From: Clostridia bacterium
GTDB lineage: Bacteria > Bacillota > Clostridia > Monoglobales > Monoglobaceae
Length of the DNA stretch: 8,623 nt
Direction of reading: 5' to 3'
Assembly (NCBI GenBank): GCA_900769795.1
Contig: CAAGHZ010000057.1
Coordinates: forward strand, 1-8,623
In this document: one piece after another, positions 1 to 6,651 of the stretch
Numbering within the stretch: the first letter of the stretch is position 1
How the letters are laid out: each line of letters begins with the position of its first letter
The notes under the pieces: generated by a model
The model's input: only the letters and a program-made list of their open reading frames with translations
Told to the model about the DNA's origin: nothing
The model's database searches: none
Made by a program: the position numbers and the translations under genes

Positions 1-1437
1 CTTGCAAGAAACATTGGAGAGTCCGTTTCTATTGATGGAAAAGACTACTATTATTCAAAGGCGGCTCCGTGGATGAATGGTGGCGAGGCTATTCTCGCAG
101 AGCCACAGACACAGGAAACCGGCACATTCTACCTTGATATAAACGGTGACTTGGTTGCCTATACAAAGAATGTATCAACAGAGACAGTAAAATACGGATA
201 CATTATCGGCTACAGTGAAGAAAGAGATTCTTTTGACGGCAATGTATCATTTAGAATTTTAAATTCATCAGGAAACACAGAAGACCTTGGAACATATAAG
301 GGCACAACGGTTGATGGTGTCACCTATTCTACAGGAGCAGAAGTAGTTGATGCTCTTGAAATAACAGCGGATAATGACCTTAGCGGAAAACTGGCAGTTC
401 AGCAGCTTGTGAAGTACACTACAAGAAATGTTAGCGGAGAAATGGTTCTCAATAAGATTATTACTGCGACCTCGATTGATAAGGGTCAGGAGGTTTCTTC
501 CGACAAACTTACAACTCTCAGCGGTATAACAGTGGATGATAGCGTTACCTATACAAGTTCTTCTAAAGTTCTAACAAAGGGCAACATGAGAATCAACATA
601 GGCAGTGCAATAGTAATTGCTATTCCTGAGGACAGAACTGAGTATAGTCAGTTTAAAAAATCTACAGTATCCGCAAGCTTCAAAAATGGCCTTGGATACA
701 ATGTAGAAGTGTTTGATGTGTCTGCAACAAATGCTCCTAAGGTAGTTGTTGTATACGGTGCAGATAACTCGGAAGATGTAAGTTCACTCTCTCCTGTATA
801 TGTTCTTACAGGCATAAACGAGGCGAACAACCCACAGGAAGATGAAGTAATGTACCGCGCAAACGGATATAAGATTTCACCTGATAAGAATGGCGGGGCT
901 TCATTTACAGAGTGGATTTCTGATGAAACAGGAAGATTTGCGGATGACCTTGAAAAGGGTGACATCTTCAGAGCGGGAACCGACAGATACGGATATACTC
1001 TTGTTGAAGAGGAGTATATGATTTACGATGTAGACGGCACAAACGAGTTCGGCGTTATATATGATGCGAATGAACTCGAGGCAGCAAGAGAGGCAGCAGG
1101 TGATCCCGATCTGGAACTTGACATTTATGATGCAGAGTTTGTTGCAATTCTTGCCAGCGTAGTTGCAAGAGATGACAACACATTGACAATTGCGGCACTG
1201 GAACTCGACGCAGACGATGACTATGATACAACAGAGGCTATCAGCTTTAACGTAGAAGATTTTGAAAACGCTCAGATTCTTATCTACGATGACACAGGCA
1301 GAGAACTTGCAATCAACGAAGGTGATTACATTTCTGCGATAGCAGGTCTTACTGCTTATGCGGATAACGCAACTCCAAGCAAGGTACTGATTTATATGAC
1401 AGAAGGCAAGATTAAGCTTATCTGCGTACTTCCTTAG
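1..1437 (+). CDS. C-terminal part of a large surface/S-layer-type protein (5' end outside window)
   Basis: The frame is open from base 1, so the start lies upstream; 478 codons are visible. The first ATG, at 73, has no ribosome binding site in front of it and lies inside continuous coding sequence, so it is not the start. No enzyme motif is visible. The visible chain is rich in Thr, Ser, Val, Asp and Glu with alternating hydrophobic residues, as in beta-sandwich surface proteins. Segments such as 'FYLDINGDLVAY' followed by 'KYGYIIGY' (about residues 40-70) resemble the repeated beta modules of SLH-anchored proteins in Clostridia. The last 200 residues are strongly acidic (for example ELDADDDYD). 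Only one Cys is present, four residues from the C-terminus. No SLH repeat, LPXTG motif or transmembrane anchor occurs in the visible part, so any anchor would have to be N-terminal. The S-layer-like assignment is inferred from composition and style; the exact role is unknown. Confidence 0.7.
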   Translation, partial: LARNIGESVSIDGKDYYYSKAAPWMNGGEAILAEPQTQETGTFYLDINGDLVAYTKNVSTETVKYGYIIGYSEERDSFDGNVSFRILNSSGNTEDLGTYKGTTVDGVTYSTGAEVVDALEITADNDLSGKLAVQQLVKYTTRNVSGEMVLNKIITATSIDKGQEVSSDKLTTLSGITVDDSVTYTSSSKVLTKGNMRINIGSAIVIAIPEDRTEYSQFKKSTVSASFKNGLGYNVEVFDVSATNAPKVVVVYGADNSEDVSSLSPVYVLTGINEANNPQEDEVMYRANGYKISPDKNGGASFTEWISDETGRFADDLEKGDIFRAGTDRYGYTLVEEEYMIYDVDGTNEFGVIYDANELEAAREAAGDPDLELDIYDAEFVAILASVVARDDNTLTIAALELDADDDYDTTEAISFNVEDFENAQILIYDDTGRELAINEGDYISAIAGLTAYADNATPSKVLIYMTEGKIKLICVLP

Positions 1438-1458
1438 TAATAAGAAATAAGACAAGTT

Positions 1459-1488
1459 AAAAGAGCACCTCTTTGAGGTGCTCTTTTT
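1459..1488. terminator. Bidirectional rho-independent terminator between surface-protein gene and rdgB
   Basis: A perfect 13-bp inverted repeat (1459-1471 with 1475-1487) encloses a 3-nt TTT loop. The stem core is GAGCACCTC/GAGGTGCTC, flanked by AAAA on the left and TTTTT on the right. It lies 22 nt after the first stop of the plus-strand gene and 12 nt after the stop of minus-strand rdgB, so it can end transcription from both sides. The T-run is better on the plus strand (5 T) than on the minus strand (4 T, then AA). Confidence 0.93.
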
Positions 1489-1499
1489 AAATTTAAAAT

Positions 1500-2084
1500 C
1501 TATTTAAAGTGTTTGGCAAATTTTTCTAAGGCATCGTTTCTATGACTTATGGTGTTTTTAATATGAGGCTCAAGTTGTCCCATGGTTGCATCATACTTTG
1601 GGATATAAAAAATGGGATCATAGCCAAAACCACCATCACCTTTTGGCTGAAGGGCAATTTTACCTGCACATTCGCCCCTGAAGGTTATAGTTTCCTTGTC
1701 GGGAAAGGATAGGGCAATAACGCATACAAACTTTGCGTCTCGTTGAGTAATGTCAGCCGTGCTCATTGCAGAGAGAAGTTTATTGATATTTTCTTCGTCT
1801 GTAGCGTTTTCGCCTGCGTATCGGGCTGTATAAATCCCGGGCGCACCATCAAGATAGTCAACGCAGAGTCCGCTGTCATCGGCGATGGTCGGCTTGCCTG
1901 TGGCTTTCATAATGGTTTCTGCCTTTTTTATTGCGTTTGCCTCGAAGGTGTCGCCGTCTTCTATAACGTCAATGTTTCCTGCACCTGCCTCGGTTTGAGT
2001 AATTACTTCGAAATCTTCTCCGAGGATTTTTTTTATCTCATCAGCCTTGTGCTGATTTTTGCTTGCAAGAACAAATGTTTTCAT
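1500..2084 (-). CDS. rdgB: XTP/dITP diphosphatase (non-canonical purine NTP pyrophosphatase, RdgB/HAM1 family)
   Basis: The 194-residue product is full length for the family. It hydrolyses dITP, XTP and ITP to monophosphate plus pyrophosphate, keeping deaminated purines out of DNA and RNA; it acts in the cytosol as a homodimer. Visible motifs are the N-terminal substrate loop ASKNQHKADEI (residues 7-17), TFEANA (46-51), the catalytic ADDSGL (68-73, Asp69/Asp70), GGFGYDPIF (151-159) and SHR (180-182). The reading frame stays open to an ATG at 2114, but that ATG lies inside the end of addB and would add ten atypical residues. MKTFVLAS at 2084 is the normal family N-terminus. The addB stop is 5 nt upstream and no promoter or terminator lies between, so the two genes are probably co-transcribed and may be translationally coupled; the nearest purine-rich site (AAAGG) sits rather far away, about 13 nt. 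Family assignment is secure; the start is probable. Confidence 0.95.
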   Translation of the reverse strand: MKTFVLASKNQHKADEIKKILGEDFEVITQTEAGAGNIDVIEDGDTFEANAIKKAETIMKATGKPTIADDSGLCVDYLDGAPGIYTARYAGENATDEENINKLLSAMSTADITQRDAKFVCVIALSFPDKETITFRGECAGKIALQPKGDGGFGYDPIFYIPKYDATMGQLEPHIKNTISHRNDALEKFAKHFK

Positions 2085-2089
2085 TTTTA

Positions 2090-5000
2090 TCAATCTACCT
2101 TTCTTTTGTTGCATATTCCGCCGAAGAGGCAGTAACTACATGCGTTGTACAGATTGTCTGCATACGGCACTGCTTTTATGTTTCCGCTGTATATACCATT
2201 TGCGGATTCGTTTATTTTTTTGTTTGCTGCTGATATGCGCCTTAGGAGTTCGTTTTCTTCAATTAGAGAAGATTTGCCGCCCGGAGTATAGTTTTCACCG
2301 TTTTCTCCCCCTCGACTATAGCCGGAGACAACATCTGCGCTATCGTTGAGCCATCCGCCAAATTTTATGTTTCCGTTAGTAACCCTCTCTATTTCGGCAT
2401 CGGTGTCAGATTTTAATTTAGAGTCGTTTACTATCGGGTCTGTCATCTGCATATAAAGCATTGCGGCAGGGCTTGCGTTCATTCTTTTGCACACGATTTC
2501 AGAGTACAAAAGAGGCTGAATATTCACACCGGCCTCTGAGAGCCTTGCATCAAGGCTTTTGGGGGATGATTTGTAGTCAATAATACTTATATAAGTTCTC
2601 CCGTTTATAACAGCGAAGTCGGCTCTATCTATTATTCCTTTAATAGAAGCAATTTTTTCTCCATCAGCGTTCTCGATTGAGATTGAAGGAATAGCCCCAT
2701 TTGTACCAATTTTTATTTCGTACCCTACCGGTCTGAAAAGGCTTGAACGGTAGAATTTTACAACCTCCCACGCGGTTCTTGCCGCGATGCCCTGCATTCT
2801 GGAGACAACATATTTATAGTAGGCAGAGCTTTCGTATAAAAGTTCTGCCTCGGCAAGAGCTTCTTTTTTAACAAACTTGTATATATCGCGATAGCAGGAA
2901 TCTTTTGTTATATCTGCATAGTCAACTGCGTCATCCATAAGCATACTGAAATAATCGTAAAGTGCCGCATGCTGAATGTTGCCCATCCCACGGGATTCTA
3001 TGCTTGCCTTTTCTCTTTCGGACAGGTATAGTCCGTAACTAAGGAAGTAAGAAAAAGCGCATGCGTTGTATTTTTCAAGCCTTGAGACACTAAGAGACAA
3101 GGTTTTGCCGTAGATTGCTTCGACTGCAGAACGAGACAGCTTGTCGGGTTCTTTTGCCTGCATAGCAGATAGAACCTGCATAAGCTGCGGGGAGTATGCC
3201 TCGTCATTTTCAAAATAGTTGTATAATTCCTGTGCAGCAGATGAAAATTGACCTTTGTCGCCATTGGCGTCTGCAAGAATGGAGCATAAAATCTCAAAAG
3301 CCGCTGCCCTGCCCTCTGCACCTCTTAATATATCATCAGTTGAGTCAGGGTTGAAGGTTGTAACTTCAGGGAAAATTTTTGTTTGTATCTTTTTTACAAT
3401 AGGGGATGTTTCAAGTGGTTTGCCGTCGTTTCCTGACATAGGGGAGAAAAGGTATAATCTCTCCTTTGCGGCGGTAAGTGTGGAATATATAAGAAGTTGC
3501 TCTTCGTTACGCTTTGATTCAGCACCGGGAGCGAGGACGATTTTGCGCCTGAGAAGTTTTTCTCTTTCTGCGTCTGACAATATACCCTCGGAGGTGTGGT
3601 TGGCAGGAAAGACGCCCTCTGTCAATCCAAGTACGATTACAACAGGGGTGTTACTGCTTCTGAAGAGGTCAATGGGGCTGAAGATTACACAGCCCTGAGT
3701 CTGCGGAGTCATACCAACGGAAATGCCGCCACAGGCGTTTTTGAACAGTTCTGCAAAGTCTGTGTATGTTATATATTCGTCGTCCATAAGAGCCGAAATT
3801 TGTGATATTACTGATATAACACTATTCCATACCTGTCTGTATTCTTCGGCCAGATAAGGCATGTTGCGTGTTTCAAAGTCGTTGCAGATATCATTGATTC
3901 TTTCTGAAAGTTCGTGCTCTTCAAGACAATCTAAAATTGCCTTGCATATATCGCTTGCAGTTTTTCTGCCGGAGATACGTGAAGAAATACTTTCAACAGG
4001 TTTTATAAGAATGTTTCTTACATGATTTATAACCGAAAGGTCATAATCCGATGGGCAATAGGTCCACTCTTTTTGTTCCCACATAGCGTGGGACGGATTT
4101 ACAGACAGCAGATAGTTTTCAAAAATATCTACCTCTGCATCAGTAAGATTCAAAAGGCCTGTTCTTGCAAGACTCATTACTCTGTCATAAGAATATCCGT
4201 AGGATAAAATATCAAGGACAGAGCAAATCATGGTCACAAGCGGCTTTGTAAGGATGCTTCGTCTTGTGTCAAGAAACACGTCGATGTCCCGGCTTTCAAA
4301 GATTGCGGGCATAATACGGTTATAGTCGGCAGTGTTGCGCGCAAGAATAAGAAAGTCGGAGAACTTTCGGTTTTCTGTGCGACACAGTTTCAAAATCAGA
4401 TCTGCTGCAGTTTCTACCTCTCTGTATCGGTTTGCAACCTGATAAAGACATATACTATCAGGCTTTTTGGGATAAATCTGAGGGCGTGGATTAAAGTAAT
4501 TCAAGGATAGGTGTAAAAGAGCTTCTTCGCCTGAGAGGGTGTCTCTATATATAGGGGGTGTACATTCAATTCCATTTGCCTCTGCAATATCTGTAAGGGC
4601 ACGACAAGTTGATGCTACAGGTGCAAACAGAGCGGAAGGAGAAGAAACACTATCGCAGCACATAACCGCGCATACGTCCATAAGTTTCATAATTTCGCCG
4701 ATTACCGTGTATTCAACAGGGGTAAATGAGCGAAAGTGCATTATATAAAGTTCTCCGCGCAGAAAGTCGCAGTCCTTTATCTTAGTTGATATTAATGAAA
4801 GATTATCCTCGGCGTCTGCAGCCTGGCTTTCCATAAAGTTATTAAAGGTTTCAAGCATAAGAGAGATATCGGTAAGTTTTGCAGAGAACTCCGGATTCTC
4901 TTCGTTTTCTGCAGCACAAGCAAGGGCGTCGGGAGTAACGCCGTATCTCTTAAACTCGGACGCAAGGTCAACCACTGTAGAAGAAAAGCCTGTTTTCTTA

Positions 5001-5329
5001 AGGCTTGCAGACAGTTTCCTAAGGCGACCTTTTAGAGTGCGGATTGTGCGTGCGGCAAGAATTTGTTTGCCTGCGTCGTTTATGTATTGCGTGCGAAGTG
5101 GCCCGAGTTTTGACAGAATAAGATTGCATAAACGCGAAAAAGTTATAACCTTTATATGGGTCTGAGCGGAAATACCAAACTGTTTTATAACCGACCTCTC
5201 TGTAAACATAGAAAACTGTTCGGGGACTAAAATCCACGAAGTTTTTCCCTCTGATAGGGCAGACAATATTCGGTTTTGGGTATATGCGTCTCTATCGGAG
5301 TCGTTGAGACCGTATATTATATTAAACAT
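2090..5329 (-). CDS. addB: ATP-dependent helicase/nuclease subunit B (AddB), Walker A degenerate
   Basis: This is a 1079-residue AddB-type protein, close to the usual 1100-1200. AddB pairs with AddA to resect double-strand breaks, cuts the 5'-ended strand and recognises Chi. In order: a degenerate Walker A region (residues 7-14, GLNDSDRD); VPEQFSMFTER (about 36-46); FLDTRR (about 352-357); VIVLGLTEGVFPA (about 564-576); and a C-terminal PD-(D/E)XK nuclease with GIIDRAD (about 898-904), IIDYKSS (Asp918, Lys920) and a QxxxY motif (938-942). Four cysteines, Cys757 plus the terminal C-x2-C-x5-C (1064, 1067, 1073), match the iron-sulfur cluster ligands of Bacillus AddB. I chose the ATG at 5329 because AGGGGAG lies 6 nt upstream. 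An in-frame ATG at 5335 directly abuts that site, and the ATGs at 5371 and 5407 lie at or upstream of the predicted promoter. The gene is followed by rdgB rather than the usual addA. The nuclease looks intact; ATP binding by this subunit looks lost. Confidence 0.93.
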   Translation of the reverse strand: MFNIIYGLNDSDRDAYTQNRILSALSEGKTSWILVPEQFSMFTERSVIKQFGISAQTHIKVITFSRLCNLILSKLGPLRTQYINDAGKQILAARTIRTLKGRLRKLSASLKKTGFSSTVVDLASEFKRYGVTPDALACAAENEENPEFSAKLTDISLMLETFNNFMESQAADAEDNLSLISTKIKDCDFLRGELYIMHFRSFTPVEYTVIGEIMKLMDVCAVMCCDSVSSPSALFAPVASTCRALTDIAEANGIECTPPIYRDTLSGEEALLHLSLNYFNPRPQIYPKKPDSICLYQVANRYREVETAADLILKLCRTENRKFSDFLILARNTADYNRIMPAIFESRDIDVFLDTRRSILTKPLVTMICSVLDILSYGYSYDRVMSLARTGLLNLTDAEVDIFENYLLSVNPSHAMWEQKEWTYCPSDYDLSVINHVRNILIKPVESISSRISGRKTASDICKAILDCLEEHELSERINDICNDFETRNMPYLAEEYRQVWNSVISVISQISALMDDEYITYTDFAELFKNACGGISVGMTPQTQGCVIFSPIDLFRSSNTPVVIVLGLTEGVFPANHTSEGILSDAEREKLLRRKIVLAPGAESKRNEEQLLIYSTLTAAKERLYLFSPMSGNDGKPLETSPIVKKIQTKIFPEVTTFNPDSTDDILRGAEGRAAAFEILCSILADANGDKGQFSSAAQELYNYFENDEAYSPQLMQVLSAMQAKEPDKLSRSAVEAIYGKTLSLSVSRLEKYNACAFSYFLSYGLYLSEREKASIESRGMGNIQHAALYDYFSMLMDDAVDYADITKDSCYRDIYKFVKKEALAEAELLYESSAYYKYVVSRMQGIAARTAWEVVKFYRSSLFRPVGYEIKIGTNGAIPSISIENADGEKIASIKGIIDRADFAVINGRTYISIIDYKSSPKSLDARLSEAGVNIQPLLYSEIVCKRMNASPAAMLYMQMTDPIVNDSKLKSDTDAEIERVTNGNIKFGGWLNDSADVVSGYSRGGENGENYTPGGKSSLIEENELLRRISAANKKINESANGIYSGNIKAVPYADNLYNACSYCLFGGICNKRKVD

Positions 5330-5335
5330 TTGCAT

Positions 5336-5342
5336 CTCCCCT
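5336..5342 (-). promoter_or_regulatory. Ribosome binding site deciding the addB start
   Basis: On the minus strand this reads AGGGGAG. It is followed at once by ATG (5335), then CAA, then a second in-frame ATG (5329). Spacing to the second ATG is 6 nt, which is normal; spacing to the first is zero. The second ATG also gives the N-terminus MFNIIYG, the usual position of the first beta strand in AddB proteins. Confidence 0.8.
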
Positions 5343-5361
5343 GTTATTTGTATATATTTAT

Positions 5362-5390
5362 ATTTTAGCATAAAAGAGTCAACATGGCAA
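5362..5390 (-). promoter_or_regulatory. Sigma-A-type promoter for addB-rdgB
   Basis: Read on the minus strand: -35 TTGCCA (5390-5385), a 17-bp spacer, and -10 TAAAAT (5367-5362) preceded by TGC, giving an extended -10. Each hexamer matches the consensus at 5 of 6 positions. Transcription would start near 5355, leaving a leader of about 25 nt before the ATG at 5329. This placement excludes the upstream ATGs at 5407 and 5371 as starts. A TTGACT at 5382-5377 also resembles a -35 box but has no good -10 at 16-18 bp. Confidence 0.75.
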
Positions 5391-5396
5391 GCAATA

Positions 5397-5425
5397 TGGA
5401 CAAACATACGATTTTATGATAAAAT
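5397..5425 (+). promoter_or_regulatory. Sigma-A-type promoter for the SLH protein gene
   Basis: Plus strand: -35 TGGACA (5397-5402), a 17-bp spacer, and -10 TAAAAT (5420-5425) preceded by TGA (5417-5419), giving an extended -10. Each hexamer matches the consensus at 5 of 6 positions. Transcription would start near 5432, giving a leader of about 30 nt before the ATG at 5462. It is back to back with the addB promoter: the two -35 boxes are only 6 bp apart, so two polymerases are unlikely to occupy both fully at once. Confidence 0.7.
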
Positions 5426-5450
5426 GAATCCAATAATATGATAAAATGAT
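5416..5450 (+). repeat. Two copies of a 12-bp direct repeat in the divergent promoter region
   Basis: ATGATAAAATGA occurs at 5416-5427 and again at 5438-5449, with a 22-bp period (about two helical turns). The first copy contains the -10 element of the rightward promoter; the second lies in the early transcribed leader. Each copy is itself built from ATGAT/AAA/ATGA. It could be a regulator binding site or a duplicated -10 region. The AT-rich composition also permits chance, so the role is open. Confidence 0.6.
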
Positions 5451-5453
5451 TTT

Positions 5454-5478
5454 GAAGGGAGATGGGTACGACGAGGAG
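5454..5478 (+). promoter_or_regulatory. Two candidate ribosome binding sites for the SLH gene
   Basis: GAAGGGAG (5454-5461) directly abuts the ATG at 5462, with no spacer. A second site, GAGGAG (5473-5478), is 7 nt before an in-frame TTG at 5486, an ideal distance. An in-frame TGA at 5453-5455 excludes any start further upstream. I keep 5462 because it provides the basic n-region (Arg5, Arg6) a signal peptide needs, but those two arginines are encoded by the AGG AGA of the second site itself, so the choice is not clear cut. Confidence 0.5.
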
Positions 5479-6619
5479 ATACATATTGATTATGCTTGTG
5501 GCAGTATTGATTTTGCAGATTGGAAATATTGTGTGTGCAGAGCATTTTGGGGATGCTGCTCCATTTTATAATGTGCTTGGTGAGACAAACAGAGAAAATA
5601 TTGCGTTTGGTACAATTGTGTCAGATGGGGTGGCAGCAGATATAAGAGAAGAAGACCTTGATAAATTTCTTGATGTATATTGGAATTTTGGTTATGAATT
5701 GGTGATTTCGCCTTATTCAGAATATTACAATAATCAGGATACCTATATTAAACTTTGGAACAAGGACAGGACAAAAGAGTATATAATATATCCCCATTCG
5801 GGAGTACTTATGGGACGATTTGGCGAGCCAACATGGTCTCACGGAGCGGAAAAGATAAATTACATCTGGCATATGCCCCTTTATGGTAACGGCAGAAATG
5901 CACTGTACACCGCCTTTGAGAGAGCACGGCGTACATACTTTGACAAAAATTATGAAGGGTATGCGGAGGCGCAAAGAGAGCTTACAGATGATGATAAAAT
6001 AGAAGTGCCAACGGATAATTTGCTGCCTTTACAAACTGCAAGCAATTGGGCAAAGCCTGAGATTCAAAGGGCGGCGGCCTGTAATCTGCTGGTTTTTGAG
6101 CTGACCGATAAATATACAGAGGATATTACAAGATATGATTTTTGCAAGCTTGCATATCGGTTAATCGCAACCGAGTTTGACCCCATGAGCGATTCCAGAG
6201 CGGGGCTTGGCACAACGATTGGCAATATCATAGAGGAGAGAGGAATAAAAGACGCGTATATAAACAAGTTTACGGACTGTTATTATGGCGAGGTAGAGGT
6301 TTTGGCATCCATGGGAATAATCAAAGGTATGGGTGACGGCACTTTTGCACCCGACGAAAAAATAACAAGGGAGCAGGCGGCGACGATACTTTGCAGAATG
6401 GCAACCTTTCTTGGAAACAAGACAATGCCAAAGGTGATTCCGCAGAGCCTGTATTATTATGATATAGACAGTATATCCCCGTGGGCGCTAGAGTCTGTAC
6501 GGACAATGCACCTGATGGATATTATGCATGGAGAGCCTGACGGAAACTTCCATCCGCAGGATAACTACACAGTCGAGCAGGCAATCGCAACAATGCTGAG
6601 AATGTACGAATGTTATTAA
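5462..6619 (+). CDS. Exported SLH-domain protein with an unassigned N-terminal domain
   Basis: The 385-residue product starts with a signal peptide: Arg5-Arg6, a hydrophobic core at about residues 8-20, and a likely signal peptidase I cut after VCA (26/27). Residues about 35-185 form a domain I do not recognise; it contains Trp- and Tyr-rich stretches such as KLWNKDRTKEYIIYPHSG and KINYIWHMPLYGNG, and no catalytic motif is evident. Three SLH repeats follow: about 193-236 (ending ITRYDFCKLAYRLI), 268-317 (SMGIIKGMGDGTFAPDEKIT, then REQAATIL), and 331-383 (MDIMHGEPDGNFHPQDNYT). SLH repeats typically bind pyruvylated secondary cell-wall polymers through an Arg in the ITRAE-like motif. That Arg is present in repeats 1 and 2 (ITRYD, ITREQ), but repeat 3 has TVEQ. 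The mature protein has five Cys (207, 228, 273, 311, 384), high for a Gram-positive exported protein. It has its own promoter and terminator, so it is probably monocistronic. Wall anchoring is well supported; the function of the N-terminal domain is unknown. Confidence 0.88.
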   Translation: MGTTRRYILIMLVAVLILQIGNIVCAEHFGDAAPFYNVLGETNRENIAFGTIVSDGVAADIREEDLDKFLDVYWNFGYELVISPYSEYYNNQDTYIKLWNKDRTKEYIIYPHSGVLMGRFGEPTWSHGAEKINYIWHMPLYGNGRNALYTAFERARRTYFDKNYEGYAEAQRELTDDDKIEVPTDNLLPLQTASNWAKPEIQRAAACNLLVFELTDKYTEDITRYDFCKLAYRLIATEFDPMSDSRAGLGTTIGNIIEERGIKDAYINKFTDCYYGEVEVLASMGIIKGMGDGTFAPDEKITREQAATILCRMATFLGNKTMPKVIPQSLYYYDIDSISPWALESVRTMHLMDIMHGEPDGNFHPQDNYTVEQAIATMLRMYECY

Positions 6620-6651
6620 AAAAGGCAGACGCAAATGCGTCTGCCTTTTTT
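6618..6651. terminator. Bidirectional rho-independent terminator between the SLH gene and the lyase gene
   Basis: A perfect 15-bp inverted repeat (6618-6632 with 6637-6651) has a 4-nt AAAT loop. The core is GGCAGACGC/GCGTCTGCC, flanked by six A and six T, so it works equally well on either strand. It overlaps the TAA of the SLH gene (6617-6619) and the TAA of the minus-strand lyase (6652-6650). Confidence 0.95.

Noticed and set aside
901..1455. 184-codon minus-strand open frame antisense to the surface-protein gene
   Set aside because: It is Cys-rich only because GCA alanine codons read as TGC on the other strand. It overlaps a clear coding frame and the shared terminator, and resembles no protein family.
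2085..2114. N-terminal extension of RdgB to the ATG at 2114
   Set aside because: It overlaps the 3' end of addB and adds residues before the standard MKxxVLAS start of the family.
3255..3805. Plus-strand open frames inside addB
   Set aside because: They are shadows of a well-conserved 1079-codon gene, with no ribosome binding site context or recognisable motifs.
5377..5382. TTGACT as the -35 of the addB promoter
   Set aside because: No good -10 lies at 16-18 bp, whereas TTGCCA with an extended TGC-TAAAAT at 17 bp gives a better pair.
5336..5407. N-terminal extension of AddB to the ATG at 5407
   Set aside because: Its coding sequence would run through the predicted addB promoter and upstream of the expected transcript start; AGGGGAG points to the ATG at 5329.
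5522..5542. Possible lipoprotein signal at Cys25 of the SLH protein
   Set aside because: The residues before Cys25 are N-I-V, which do not fit a lipobox (Gly, Ala or Ser is needed at -1). VCA followed by Glu fits signal peptidase I.
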